64,000 bases of DNA from Adiantum capillus-veneris (GCA_014529385.2 CM043944.1:45826268-45890267), one strand, 5' to 3'; positions 1 to 12,492 are shown, counted from the stretch's first letter. A program made the numbers and translations. Notes: a model not told the origin generated them from the letters alone.

Positions 1-2
1 AC

Positions 3-203
3 GAGATCTTGGTCCCTGAACAAATTTTGGCACACAAAGAAAGGAAAGTGAAAGGCAAGGTTGCTAGGCGTTACTTGGTAAAGTTCAGAAACTATCCACC
101 AATGGATGCTAAGTGAATGGAAGAAGGTGAACTTGCAGAGTCACCAACTGTGTTATCACTTTACCTTGAAGCCTTCGATTTGCAACGTACCTTGACCCCT
201 TGA
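3..203 (+). pseudogene. C-terminal chromodomain of Ty3/gypsy element A' (broken)
   Basis: The frame from base 3 reads a chromodomain-like tail (ARRYLVKFRNYPP, then DAK-stop-MEE) and ends with a TGA at 201-203. In the chromodomain family the residue after DA(K/R) is normally Trp; here TGG has become TGA at 114-116, an in-frame stop. Chromodomains at the end of the Ty3/gypsy polyprotein are known to guide integration to marked chromatin. This piece probably belongs to the same family as the minus-strand element at 837-6739, which lacks this part. The rest of this copy lies beyond the window start. Confidence 0.75.
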
Positions 204-775
204 GTTTCAAAGCTACATGGATTGTCAGTGTGACAATGGCTTTTGAAAGAAATGATGTACATGGTATTTAAAGTGAGCTCAAATAAAATACCTGTTACAT
301 GAATGTTGAGCTCTACAGATTGTCAGTTTGGCAATTGCTCTTATGGAATGTCCAAAAGTGTGCTTAGTGCTATAGAAGTGAGTATTTCTTGTCAGTTTGT
401 CAAGAATACAGTAATTGCTTCTATTAAAGAGTACATGTGTGACTGCATTCTTAAACTGTCGGTTTGGGTATGCTTGAAAGTGTTACAGGATCCAACGTGT
501 ACTATAAGATAGTGGCAAAATGTGTAGCTACCATTTTGTCATTGGAAAGTTAGTGACTCAAAGCAATGGCAGAGTGCGAAGCTACCACTATGTCATCGGG
601 ACAGGGTTCACACACAGGCAATACATGTGTCGACGAGGTGTTGAATACACCAGGGTTGACAATGAGCATGTATGTGTCGTACATGTGTTGATAGGTGTTG
701 AATACATGCGTGTGGACTATGAGCATGTACGACATAGATGCAAACGAGGACGTTTGAGATTTCAAGAGGGGGGTA
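204..775 (+). other. 3' untranslated region and polypurine tract of element A'
   Basis: No gene is seen here. The stretch lies between the polyprotein stop and an LTR start. It holds an imperfect tandem repeat of about 57 bases near 638-750 (ggtgttgaataca at 638 and 695, each followed by atgagcatgta). It ends in a purine tract at 762-775 (caagaggggggta), which directly precedes TGTCACC at 776, as expected for the plus-strand primer of an LTR retrotransposon. Confidence 0.6.
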
Positions 776-836
776 TGTCACCAGCGTGTGACTACTATCT
801 ATCCTTTTTGTTGATTTCTTTCTTATTATTTATTTA
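776..836 (+). repeat. 61-base 5' stub of the A-family LTR
   Basis: It begins TGTCACCA straight after a polypurine tract. It matches, apart from two differences near its start, the reverse complement of 6679-6739, where the minus-strand copy's LTR begins. The match stops at about 836, and the next bases read on the minus strand are integrase codons. The LTR is therefore cut to 61 bases and fused to the other copy in inverted orientation. Confidence 0.75.
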
Positions 837-3007
837 CTTTTGCTCCCACTTTCCTTTATGCTCTGACACATAGCACTTGAGCAGATCTAGGACAATAGAA
901 TTTGCCTCTTCTGACTGCCCATCTGTTTGAGGATGAATGACGAAGAGAATTTGAGCGTGGTGCCCATATTCTCAAACAAGCCTCTCCAGAACAAATTTGT
1001 CATGCTTGGATCACGGTCGCTAACACTCGACTGTGGCATGCCATGATACTTGAAAATATTGCTCATAAACAAGCGTGCCATCTGATCTGGCTTTATCTTC
1101 TTCTTGACAGGAATACAATGACTGAATCTGCAAATGATGGTCCAAATACCATCGTTTCCTGTCTGCGTTCTCGGAAGATCAAAGATAAAATCCATAGCAA
1201 TACTTTCCCATGGTTTATCTGGAATAGGTAGTGGTTGCCATAACCCTGGTGCCTTTTGCTTGTCAAACTTGACCTTCTGGCATATTAGGCATTCTCGCAC
1301 AAAGGCATCCACATCCCTTCTCAATGTAGGCCAATAGAAGAATGTCTCAACCGCTTTAACTGTAGCATCGATACCACGATGCCCTACATACGGTGGGACA
1401 TGACTCTCTTCTATAACTTTGCGTCGCAATGGATTTGTGACACACAATCTGCCATGCATCATCATGAACCCGTCTTTAAGAAGATAGTGTTCATGACTTT
1501 GTCCATCCATTAGTTGCTCGAAGACCCTTGCAAAATCTTCATCGTTTGCATACTGTTCTCTCATATCATCAAGTTCATGATGATAAGGAATTGACACAGC
1601 TGAAATTTGTGGCTTCCTTGACAAGGCATCAGCCACAACGTTCTTCTTGCCTTCCACATGCACAATCTGAAAGTGGAACATGGACAAGATATTTGCCCAT
1701 CGCATATGCTTCTCAGATAACTTTGCCTGTGTCAAGAAGTATCGCAAGGTCTGATGGTCCGTTTGGACAACAAAGTCTGCACCTAGCAGGTAGCGTTTCC
1801 AACTTAAGAGCGCATGAATCACAGCCAGTAACTCTTTCTCATAGACATGCATGGTCATCTTTGGCCCTTGCAAAATTTTGCTCTCATAGGCTACTACCCT
1901 GCCATCCTGCATTAGCACTGCACCAATGCTACTACCACAGGCGTCACACTGGACCACAAATGACTTCCTAAGATCTGGCAACACAATGAGTGGATCTGAA
2001 GTCATCTTTTCCTTTAAGAGATTAAAAGCTGAAATCTCTTTGTGTGTCCATCTAAAGGTGACTGCCTTCTTTTGAAGAGCATGTAAAGGTGAAGCAATCT
2101 CAACGAAATTTCGGATAAACCTTCTGTAATAGGAGCATAGTCCCAAGAAACTTTGGACATCGTGCACCGTCTTCAAATCTGGCCATGACTTGATCGCTTC
2201 AACTTTTGTAGGATCCATTCTGACACCCTCCTTTGAGACAATGTGTCCCAGAAAGTGGATCTCTCCCAGAAAAAACTCACTTTTCTTTGCATTGATGAGC
2301 AACCTATGACTGCGTAGCTCTTTGAACACAATGGCCAAGTGATGCCTATGCTCCTCTTCATTCTTTGAGTAGACTATCATGTCATCAAAGAATCTACCAA
2401 CAAACTGCTGGTGTGGACGGAAAATTCTGTCCATCATCCTATTGAACGTAGCAGGAGCATTTGTGAGACCAAAGGGCATCACTAAAAATTGGTAAAGGCC
2501 AAACGTCGTTCTAAAAGCAGTCTTGTGCACATCCTCTGATCTAATGCGGATCTGATGGTACCCACTCTTTAGATCTATTTTGCTAAACATAGCTGCTCCT
2601 TCTAATTTGTCCAGAATATCATCAATTCTAGGTATAGGGAACCTATTCTTGATGGTATTCTTGTTTAGTGCACGGTAGTCGATGCACATACGCCATGAGC
2701 CATCCTTTTTCTGCACCAACAACACTGGAGAACAAAATGGAGATGAACTGGGCTGAATCAGCCCCTTTTCTAACAGCTCCTGTACTTGGCCCATTATCTC
2801 TTTCTGCTGAGCCGCACTAGCCATGTACGGAGGCTTATTTGGTGGGCTACTGCCTGGCACCAAATCTATCGCATGGTCCTCGGGTCTCTCTGGCGGTAAT
2901 TGAGACGGTAATGAATCGGAAAAACAGTCACTATATTGTTGTAAAAACATTGACCTTTCTTTATCTAGCACAATCTGACACTTCACGTGCAAAAACCAAG
3001 TACGCAA
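837..3007 (-). pseudogene. Ty3/gypsy element A pol: reverse transcriptase, RNase H, integrase
   Basis: A long open frame of about 706 codons. Reverse transcriptase spans residues 80-260, with FFDD at 206-209 (catalytic Asp pair) and MPFGLTNAPATF. RNase H follows, with likely acidic residues D355, E392, D417 and D460 (ADALSR). The integrase has a His2-Cys2 finger (H536, H543, C573, C576) and core Asp 606 and 664. A frameshift near 937 moves the HPQTDGQSE motif into another frame, which continues to a KWEQK motif at about 840 before the inverted LTR stub. The rest of integrase and the chromodomain are missing. The open frame starts within the polyprotein, not at an ATG. Family assignment is firm; activity is excluded by the breaks. 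Confidence 0.9.
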
Positions 3008-3962
3008 AAAGATGCTTTTTCATTACAGAAGTAATAGCAGAAGTTGACATAGTCGGAATAGACTCCCCTTTAAGCTTTACATCCAGAATGTGAGTCTTTC
3101 CCGTGCTTTGTACAGTGATCTTTTTGTTGTAGGCATCCATGATTCCCTGTACACGAAACAACCAAGGAATACCTAACAACACATCACATCCGTCCAGTGG
3201 CATGATATAAAATTCTTCAGCATCTACATAGGACTGGATATGTAGGCGCAACTTTCCAATGATGGGTGTCACAGCCTCTATATGGCCAGGACATGCCAAA
3301 CCTGCCTCTGTTGTATACCCCATCTCTTCAGGTCTGATTCCCAACTTTGAAGCCAATTCTGGGGAAATGAAGTTGGCTTTGGCACATGGATGAAAGAAGA
3401 TGAGCACTGTTTGATCCCTCACCTTTCCCCATGCTCTGCAAAGCTCACTTGCATCTGAATTTGGCTTGTCGCCCACCATATCTGGCACTAGACCAGCCAT
3501 GGGCTTCTTTCCTTTCTTGTCTTCCTTGTCTTCAGAATCAGCTGGCCTTTTCTTTGTAGGACAATTGTAGGCAATGTGGCCAGGCTGCTCACTGATGAAG
3601 CATTTGTTCTCTGACCTCAGGACCTTCTTTTGCTCTTCCGACTTGCGGGGAAAACGACTTTTCCATTTCTTCGCTGGTCCCTTTTCTGATTCAGCCGAAG
3701 CTTTGTCTTTCCCTGCGCTGGTTGGCTCCTGAGTCCCTTTTGGAGCCTCATTGGGAACGTGCTTCTTCGCTGAATTTTTCTTGGCTGATCCTTCCTTGAC
3801 GCCAGTATTGAATTCACAATCTTCTCCCTTGAGCAAACCATTGCCAGTGTTTGCTACCTTGATGAGCTTCGTCAAAGTAGTGACTTTGGTCTTCGTGCAG
3901 TATTTTCTCAATCCTTTGGGTAGGCCACAACAGTATTTTTCAATCTGTTCTGTCAATGGCAC
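2961..3962 (-). pseudogene. Element A gag C-terminus, zinc knuckle and aspartic protease (inactive)
   Basis: Open frame of 333 codons. Near residues 120-133 is a CCHC-type knuckle in which the second Cys is Ser (CFISEQPGHIAYNC). The following retropepsin-like domain reads HPCAKANFIS where the family has an Asp-Ser/Pro-Gly-Ala/Ser active site, so the catalytic Asp is replaced by His. Downstream DVLLGIPWL is the second conserved protease strand. The frame overlaps the pol frame by 47 bases with a change of phase near 3000, most likely a decay frameshift rather than programmed recoding, because other breaks are present. Confidence 0.8.
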
Positions 3963-5158
3963 AAACCTATAGGAAGTTGTTGGAAGTAGAGCTTTCCAAA
4001 ACTTTCGATTGTAGTCATCCAGATTCTTGCAAGTGGCAGCATTAAGCTGGTGCTATTCTGTCATGACATCTGCTTAAAAGTCATCAGATAACCATGATGC
4101 TGCAAAAATCTGCTTGAAGTAAATCCATGTGGACGGAGCTTGCCCTTGAAGCAATAAAGTTGTCCACCATTGTCCCGCATTCCCTGTCAAGAAAGTGGCT
4201 GCCTTGCGGACCTTTGAAGCCTCTGTAAAGTTTCCCCCTGCATAGGCCTTGTCAAATTGCTGGAGGAATGAGAGAGTCTTCTTCCTGTCATCAAACCTGT
4301 AAAGGTCGTGAATGTCACACCTTTGCCACCTTCTTTGTACGGAGTTGGCCTCTCCAGCGGCGTTAAGTTGTCGTATGGAAGTGACTGAAACATGGGAACA
4401 CTGTTAGGGTTCATTTGTGTTCCCTGACCGCAATTAAGTTGACCTGGAAATGCCATATTTGGTTGCTGATTTGTAATTCCAGCCATACCAAAATTTGCAT
4501 GTGGCATCCCAAATTGGCCCTGAGTTTTTTGAAACCCTGGTAGCATGCCCGTGACACCATACATGGGGTTAGGCATCATCGTTTGAGCACCCACGAACAC
4601 TGTTCCTGGCGTGTAATACTGATTTCCAGGTGCATGACCAGCCATGCTCTGGAATACCGATCCACCTCCAAAATAGCCAGGATGTACTGAAGGTGGTGGG
4701 AAGACCTGTTGCATAGCCTGTAGGTTGCTTCCCTGCCCATTAGAACCAGCTATAGGCTGCTGAAAGGTGGCGGGCTGAACTGGTACAGCTTGAAAGACTG
4801 GCATTTGAGCCACCTGTTCTTGCACCTTAGGCACAGGTTGTGGAGACTGCATGTTCTCCGTCAAGTGTACAGGTGTTTCCATTGACTCTGCAGTATGAAT
4901 CACCTGTGCTTGAGCCTTAACAGGCTTTTGAATATGATCCAATGACCCAACTTGCTGAGACGGAAGAGGAGGTTGCAGAAAGGCTAAAAACCTCGGGTTC
5001 TGCATTACTTGTGTGAATATAGCCACAGCAGTAGCCAACTGGGTCCTGAATATATAATCATCCGTCTGTGGTGGTCTTGAAGACTCACCCACTTCATGTG
5101 TCTGTTGACCCTGTGAAGAGGAAACCTCTTCAGTCACATCATCTGGTCTATCAGCCAT
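3963..5158 (-). pseudogene. Element A gag (capsid region), frameshifted
   Basis: The likely start is the ATG at 5158 (MADRPDD), inside an open frame running to 4187. The N-terminal 250 residues are rich in Gln, Pro, Met and Gly. From about 4297 a second frame carries the retrotransposon gag domain (ATFLTGNAGQWW, then YNRKFWKAL), so a frameshift lies near 4297 and a stop near 4070. Gag packages the element RNA into cytoplasmic particles. Identification rests on the capsid motif and on position upstream of protease and pol. Confidence 0.75.
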
Positions 5159-6739
5159 AATTGCAATTCCCTGTGTCTGGTCTATGATCCCCTGTGTCTT
5201 CAAGCCCAAACTGACCAAGGCTCGCTTCTATAGGAAAAAGTGATTTAATCCCGTCGATGGAACCCTGAAACCGGCCTGTTCAATCCAAAAAGGGCGGTAG
5301 ACTTTACTTCAAACCTTGATTAGCTTTCACCCATTATTAGTCGTCTATTCCACCTGCACTTTCAAGACACAACACGGGGGAAAGGGATACCGGCTATTAG
5401 AATGCACCTGTATGAGAAGACCGACACCAGATTGGCCCCTAACTTAGGCGCCCCTTTCGGTATTTCTTTATTGTTTAACAGAGGGAATAAACGATGTGGT
5501 TCCCTACAAGCTGCCCCGCACAAGCTTGGCTGAATTTCAACTGTTCCGGCCCGATTTCGGCAGCATAACTGTACTAGGACCCTTCACAGTCAGTATTCCC
5601 ACGCATTGAATGACCTTCCCGACACATACGGGCACTTTGCAAAACCTGGCGAGAATCTGCAGCACGCTGAATTCTCTGTTTTCAGCCCCGAAAATGCGCC
5701 AAGTCACCTGTACAGCGGTCCCCTTGCGTCCTCGAACCTCCTGGGGGTATTAGGGACCGTTTAGGGCCAAAACCTTAAACCTGCAAAAATACACAGCAGG
5801 CTGTAATTGACTGTTTCGGGCTCCGTTTCGCGTGCCGGTCGCATCCGTAGCAAGTCCTCGAGCTCCCGCACCTGTAGGGCTACTTGCCCTTTGAATCGGA
5901 CGAGATTTCTTGCGTGAAACCTCTCCGAATTCACCTGTACCTGCGGGGGATTAGCCGCTAGCTCATCTAGTACCGGTGCAAGAGGCTTTTGCCTCGGCAA
6001 TCGCGCATGAACCCACACAACTGTACATTGGTCAAATGAAAAGCCCACTAGAGGGGCATAACATACTGCCATAGGGGAGAGAGAGGGCAGTGCGTAGCGT
6101 GCAGGGCATCACTCCTGGCACCGCACTGTACATAAGGGAAAGCAAGCACTCCATAGCTCTTAACCTTTGACAAAATCTGAAAATGAGCCTCTCCCAACTT
6201 AAAATTCAGCGCCACCTTCTCTTGCATGAGGAAAGTGCACTAGAATGTGCCACTTGGCGCATTTACAAGCATTTTCCCGTTTCGGGGTTGCCGCCTAAAA
6301 ATCTCTCAACCGGTTGCCCAGTTGACTTCACGACAGAGTAAGAAAATGTTCTCCTTGTCATTCCGAAGGTAATGACGCAAGCACATTTTCTGGTCCCAAA
6401 ATAGCAGTTCCCTAAATTTTAGGAGATGTTGCCATTGTATCTTTCTAGGTCATCTGACCCTCTTTGTACACTGCAGCCACACCCAGAACTGAAATGTAGC
6501 CTCTGTAGCAAAGGATTCCACTTTGGCTAGTCAATGACCCCACTTTGGCTAACCATAGTCCTTGTCCAACCTTAGTGCTCTCTTGCCCTCAGGCCTGGAC
6601 TCCCTCTGGACAGTTCCACACTAGCTATGCAATGGAAGGCAGTTAGATTTCTCGAGGGGTGTTTCCAAAAAGTGAAATTAAATAAATAATAAGAAAGAAA
6701 TCAACAAAAAGGATAGATAGTAGTCACATGTTGGTGACA
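5159..6739 (-). repeat. 5' LTR and leader of element A
   Basis: On the minus strand the LTR begins TGTCACCA at 6739, matching the stub at 776. It runs towards the gag start at 5158. The LTR 3' end and primer binding site were not found; no good match to the initiator-Met tRNA site is visible, so the LTR/leader border is unknown. The small minus-strand frame at 5761-6072 lies in this region and resembles nothing known. Confidence 0.6.
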
Positions 6740-7602
6740 GTGCCAAAACACTTCCTAGGCTAACCTATACCCTAGGAGTAGGAGTTATAGCTTGTCCACA
6801 TGCACATAGGGTTAGATGTACACGTGACAGTACATGGAGAACTTTTGAGACAACCAACGTTCGAGGCTTTGGCTAGATTCAAAGGAATATAGAAAGTGAA
6901 AACAGAAAGCCTTAAAAGCTCCGGAGATGCTACAATAATTGTGGAGAGAAGGTTTATTACTCGAGGAAATGTCCTTTGGGGAAAGTGGAGTCTTTAGCAA
7001 TGACTCCAACCTGCTTCTGTTACACAGATAGAGACCTCTCAGGATTATATACCTATGAAGTAGGAGGGAGATAGAGATCTCTTAGATTTATATACATTTG
7101 GTGTAGGAGGTAGTAGGAGGGACAATTCACTTCCTCGACACTTGTGATTGGATTATTGACATCGGTCTTGTTAGGCGCGTGTCTTCTTGTGGTTTGATGT
7201 ATGATATGAGGTCGTACAAAGGCGCAGAAATAGATACTAAGTAGCTCCTATAGACAATGATGGGGCAATGGAGCGTATTCTAGATGGGGAATGTCTACCC
7301 CCATGTTTTCTATGTGCCTCGCCTGGATACCACATCTTGTTAGTGTATGAGCTTGCAGACTTGGCATGGTCGTCATAATTGAGGAGCAAAGGGTTTCGAT
7401 TTGAGAGAGTATCTCCAACCGGGAAGGTAGATGAGGTGGATTGTTCCTCTACTCTCAAGCAAGTTACTGTAGAGCAGACATAACGGGGCGCCTTCTATGA
7501 GTTCTTGGTCACTTTTTACGGGATAGAAGTGACCTTTTGACCCCTTATCTCAATATCTTCTTGTATAAGCACTCTCTTGACTTATTGACTTATTTCTCTT
7601 GG
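6740..7602. other. Anonymous intergenic DNA
   Basis: No supported gene. Short open frames here (for example 6812-7009 and 7237-7458, minus) show no recognisable motif. Confidence 0.5.
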
Positions 7603-7623
7603 ATCTCTCTCTCTCTCTCTCTC
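7603..7623. repeat. (TC)n microsatellite
   Basis: About ten perfect TC units. Confidence 0.9.
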
Positions 7624-7845
7624 AGTGTTTGTCTCCTCTATTGGCTCTCCTCTCTTCATTCCTTCATGCTTTATTGTGGGAATGCCGTGGATGGTGGTGA
7701 GCAAGTCCGCATGAAGTCAGTATATTGTCAAATGCAGTAGAATTGAGATAATAGGTACAATCGAGAACTTCGTAAACTTCCGTTCTTTCTTTGCGTTAAT
7801 GAATCCAGCTTTGCGCTATTGACGGTTCTTTTAATTGCTTGAAAG

Positions 7846-7848
<3 letters not shown>

Positions 7849-7930
<82 letters not shown>
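7849..7930. repeat. (GA)n microsatellite, about 80 bases
   Basis: Pure GA run. It creates false Leu-Ser open frames on the minus strand. Confidence 0.97.
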
Positions 7931-7934
<4 letters not shown>

Positions 7935-8009
7935 GCATCGATGGGGTAGTAGCATGTCTGCCGGCCACATAGAGACATGTGCACGCGACATCTATGGAGC
8001 TTTAGTGCT

Positions 8010-8346
8010 ATGTTGGGTTTGAGAGGGGAAATCAAGACAACTACTCTTCTATATGTGCTGCCGGGGGGGGGGGTTAAATTTTGTATGGTATGCCTCATAT
8101 TGGTGACGTGGTAGTAGCCGAAGGAGTAAGGTGTAAAAAGAAAAGTAAAAAGTATCATTTATCGTTAAATTCAGACTCTCCCTTGGATTCTGAAGGCAAA
8201 CCTTGGCTCCGAAGACGTACGTGACATCTCTGACCTCTGATTCTATGTGGGGTTTGAGGGGTAATCAAGACAACTAATGTAAATGGTATGTGGTAGTAGG
8301 CGAGGGACTATGGTGTAAAGTTTCATTCATCTTCAAATTCAGACCA
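8010..8346. repeat. Diverged direct repeat in intergenic DNA
   Basis: The words gggtttgag, ggggaaatcaagacaact, gtggtagtag, ggtgtaaa and aaattcaga occur in the same order at 8010-8178 and again at 8243-8346. The second copy is shorter. A run of ten G lies at about 8064-8074 in the first copy only. Origin unknown. Confidence 0.6.
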
Positions 8347-10504
8347 ATACTCTGGTAGATTATGCAAGTTTTCTTCAAACAATTGATTGGTGTGCTTGAC
8401 AAGAGCACTGACATTTATAGGAAGTAGCAGTCAGCTTCAGTTGTTATGGTGGTGGAGGTGCCATTAGATTCCTGGGTGTTTGAACATTGTTTAGATAGAC
8501 AAGACCATGTCGACACTTGCTCGCAGACTAATGGAGAGCAGCCTCTTAGTTGGCTGAATACAGCCATTTTGTCTTTAGCGGTTACTTAGTAGCTCCACTG
8601 TTTTTCTCCTTCGTTACGAGCTGTAGGGAGTACCTTGTGGATGGAGCTGCGTAGGTGCAGGTTGCAGGCAGGGAGGATTGGTTGTGCTGGGATGTAGTTT
8701 CCTAATATGTGGCTCTGTGAGGTAGTTATCTAATATGTGGCTGTCTGCTCGTGTAATGCCGGGCCTGGTGTGTGCTAGCCCAAGTGTGCCACTGTTTGGA
8801 GCACTACTTGTGCTGTCGCATTCTTGGTGGGTCATGGATGTGAGAAGGGTAAGATTGTTGTTCGGGTGCACTCTCCAGACAGATGCGACAACATTTTTAT
8901 AGATTCAAAAAGTTGAGTATCCATGCTGGTTCTCATATTGTGCAATGTAAAGTCCAGATAAGGAGTTTCACATTAGTGATTTAGCTATGTGTGCTATCTT
9001 CTCATTGCAATGAAAGGTTTGGATGTGAAAGAGCCTATGATGTATCCAATCCTACTGAAGATTATCTTCATAGGATTGGCCATTGCAGATGGCTGGTTTT
9101 TTGGATGAGAGTAGGTGAGATATTGAGTCTTTGGATGAGAGTGGGGGAGATATCGAGTCTTTGGAAGAGACTACATCATTGTCCTTTTTTTATTTTCTTT
9201 GTTGCTGCAGTTTGGGAGTTGGGGAGATGTCATTCTTGGCTAGATCGGATGCAGTTTTACACCCGAGTTCCTTTTTCTGTTGTACTCCTGTTTTGACACA
9301 ATCATAAGCTTTGACATGCAGCAAAATGCCTTCTCATTTAGCCAGCCATTTTGGTCTTTTTATCCCCTTGGGATGAGAGTGTTTTTATTTGCGCTTTTCC
9401 ATATCTTCGTGACGTCCCATTTTGTGGTGCCCAAATCCTATGGCAACACCTTGTTGTCAGTGCTGGACTCTTTGTTAGTGTTGCTCATTTCAAGCAAAGG
9501 CCCAACCCATTGAAGGATTCCTCCCAACTGTAGCATCAAAACGGGAAAGTAGTGTGTGAAGCAAGAGCCTCTTCTAGCCTTCATTATTCCCAAAACGCTA
9601 GTGGAGAATGTTTCAAGCTACATGAAGGGTCATGCTCCCTTCTTATATTCTTCACCGAACATGTTGCTAGGTTACAAAAGTTTACTCGTAATTTTGGTGA
9701 TATTTTATCATTAGACTGGTTTGAATGGGGAAAGGCAACTGGCATGAAACGGCACTCCCTGTTACGGTTACTCACGTTTGAAACACAAACAACGGGAAGC
9801 TAGAAAGGGAACGGGGCCCCATCCTTTGTAACTACGCTTCCATAGGAAAGGGTACTAGGGTACCACTTCTTAGAGCCTGGACTTCAAATCTCAACACTCC
9901 GAATTCCAACATTGGTCCTAGTTTGTTGGAGGACTTTTTTTATCAAGATGAATCACGGTAAACCGTGGAAACGGGCATGAATGGCCTTCCCCTGTTATGG
10001 ATACTTTCGTCTAAAACACGGAATGGGGAGTTTGAATGAGACCCTCTCAAAATGGTCATTCCCTGTAACTATGTTTATTAGAACAACTACAAAACCCTAT
10101 TTTGTGGTAAGTCATTCCAAATTCAACAGGAAAAATTGGAAGCCATGCGAGCTGCACTAATCTTGCGGATTGTAAAATTTGAGGAGGCAACTTTGCACAA
10201 GCTCCTATTGCCGGCTGCCATTGTCTCTGTGCAACAAAATGCATTCGAATTGCTGTAAGTAGCACATAATTATCAATGCCAGGGTCCTCATGTGTAGCCA
10301 AAGAGAATTGACAAGATCTAGTCCAGAAATGCTTGCAATGAAAGGTCAGAATCATCTCATTGAGTCAAGTCATGTCATGCATTAAGGTATCATTTGCTGT
10401 ATACTCGTTTTATGTAATGAAAAGCAAATGCCATTTCAACAGAAGGGGATGCGCTCAATTCCTCATTTTTCTTGATCTCATTCAAAACCCTTATCCCTGT
10501 ACAA

Positions 10505-10508
<4 letters not shown>
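8347..10508. other. Anonymous intergenic DNA
   Basis: No gene supported. A short tandem repeat of about 33 bases (ggatgagagtrggkgagata) occurs at 9103-9170. Open frames up to 101 codons show no known domain. Confidence 0.5.

Positions 10509-10552
<44 letters not shown>
10509..10552. repeat. (CT)n microsatellite
   Basis: About 22 perfect CT units. Confidence 0.95.
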
Positions 10553-10557
<5 letters not shown>

Positions 10558-10967
10558 CACTACATCATATGTACAGTCAGGAGATGAATGGTAGACCCCA
10601 TTAGACAGGGCTTGAAGAAGCACACCCCGTGAGACCAGAAATTAGTCGACAGCAGTGGGATAATGGGGATCTAGAGGAGAGGGAAGCATGAAAATGCCTC
10701 TAAGCGAAAGGAATTGGGCAATTGTATTTCCCTTTGAAATACCCAAAGATTGGCATATCATAGGACGCCCATGAGGGGTGATGAATTGCCATAGGAACCA
10801 TTTGATTCAGCTAGAAGAGGAGGGATGGTGACGAGCCATAGGAAGTATTTGATTCAAATATGAAGAGAAGACTCGACATGATAAGTCTCTTATTGTTGCA
10901 ATTTGTACTACGTTCACTATCTATGTACTGATGATCCATTTCCCAAATTTCAATTTTTCTCATCACA
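10553..10967. other. Anonymous intergenic DNA
   Basis: Nothing recognisable on either strand. Confidence 0.5.
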
Positions 10968-11011
10968 CCCCCCCCCCCCCCCCCCCCCCCAAAACAAAAA
11001 AAAAAAAAAAA
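10968..11011. repeat. C23 run followed by an A-rich run
   Basis: About 23 consecutive C, then aaaac and a run of A. The true length may differ because such runs are hard to sequence. Confidence 0.85.
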
Positions 11012-11196
11012 GGAAAAGAAATTAGTGGGTATATGTACATGGACTTCAATGCGATAAACCATTTACGGTCATCTTGCAACTCTTCTCCGTCACTAATATT
11101 AAGACTACCAATGGTTGAAACTATGGATTAAATTGCTAGTTAAACTCCTTGACCCAATGGTTAGCATTTAAATCACACCTAACACCGAGAGACTGG

Positions 11197-11198
<2 letters not shown>

Positions 11199-11248
<50 letters not shown>
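11199..11248. repeat. (GT)n(GA)n compound microsatellite
   Basis: A GT run of about 28 bases passes into a GA run of about 20. It lies next to the 3' side of a minus-strand LINE remnant. Confidence 0.9.
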
Positions 11249-11249
<1 letters not shown>

Positions 11250-11391
11250 GAAATGAGATGTTATATTAATGTCTTCAAAAGGCCAAAATGACCTATGAGA
11301 CCAATTTAATACAAAATAGTGAAGCTGATACCATGTCCGAGTACAAAAAGACTAAAACAAAAATACTACTACTACTAGAATCCATCCTCAT

Positions 11392-12367
11392 CTACACTCT
11401 GGATGTGGAGAGAGTATGGCTCGAATCCTCTGCTGTAGTCTCTATCGATGCTGTGTAGCCCCTCTCCTCAATCGTGGCCGTTTGAATCTGCGTAGCTCCA
11501 GTGCTCGGTCGATGGGAGTATTGGTAGTGGTTGAATGAGTGGGGACTGAGCTTTGCAGTGATGGCTGCTGCTTTGGCTGTCCCATATCTAGTGAAAATAA
11601 TTTGTCTTTGGGACTGTCTCTCTCTAGCTCTCCCGAGTAAAGTGTCTCTATATTTGTGCAACTCAAGTAGATATAGCCCAAGACATCTCTGATCCTCATA
11701 ACTCATGACTTTAGAGAAAGGACCGAAACCCTCTCTGAATAAGCAGTTGAAACGGCCCCGAATCTCATAGTACACTATGCAATGACATATGTAACGTAGC
11801 TCTGTCTCTGGCTCTAGCTGGCATAAGCGGCATATCTTGCTGTCTGTTGGTATCCCTCTGGATGTACCAGTCTCAATCTCCAGTTGATGTGCAGATGTGC
11901 ATATTTGACCAATGGCACACCGCAAACCATGAGACATGTGTATCCATGTAGCTCTGTGGAATCACAAACCCATCTCCCGTGAGGTGGAGAAGATGCTCTC
12001 TATAGAAAGCCATCTTCGTGCCCAACTCTTGTGGCGGCTCTATCCATGTCCTCTTGGTATCCAATTGGATCAGGTCTTCACGATTGAGTCTATTAATATC
12101 CACCCGTGTAAGAGACATCGAGGGTTTTTGAAGAGAGTACTGGAAAGGGGGCAGCCTGTCCATGGTGAAGCCATGCATCTGAAACCATGATGTCATCTGT
12201 GCATACCAGCATGAAGTGTCTCCTTGAAGAGCTAACTGTCTGGAAGACTCAAGGGCCAGTCTAGCATATCTCTCTCTAGTAGAGAGAGAGAGTTTCCCTA
12301 GGTGGCCTTGTTTCCTCCTCCTCAAGATGCAAACTAGCACTACTAGTAAAACCTTCCAAATTTGCAT
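11392..12367 (-). pseudogene. 3' end of a LINE (non-LTR retrotransposon) ORF2
   Basis: Two overlapping frames make one broken C-terminus: 12367 to about 11936 (TWIEPPQELGTKMAFYREHL) and then 11937 to 11392. The second has CRLCQLEPETELRYICHC followed by YYEIRGRF, the Cys/His cluster found at the end of many plant LINE reverse transcriptase proteins (zf-RVT type, known from that family). A frameshift near 11936 separates the halves. No endonuclease or reverse transcriptase core is present, so this is a 5'-truncated copy, as is common for LINEs. Confidence 0.7.
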
Positions 12368-12491
12368 TACTTTTGAACTATTTCCTCGTAATTTTTGCTT
12401 GTTTTTCTTCCCTTTTTCTTGGTTTCAAACCGGCCAATCTCGAATTTGAACCAGCTGTAGGCTAAGCTTAAGCTGAGGCAGACCTTTCCCG

Positions 12492-12492
<1 letters not shown>

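Noticed and set aside
1528-1971. 147-codon plus-strand frame opposite element A pol
   Set aside because: Antisense of a clear reverse transcriptase/RNase H region.
5761-6072. 103-codon minus-strand frame in the A LTR/leader
   Set aside because: No motif, and its position within the LTR or leader makes a gene unlikely.
7728-8158. Leu-Ser-rich open frames on the minus strand
   Set aside because: They are translations of the (GA)n microsatellite with no coding flanks.
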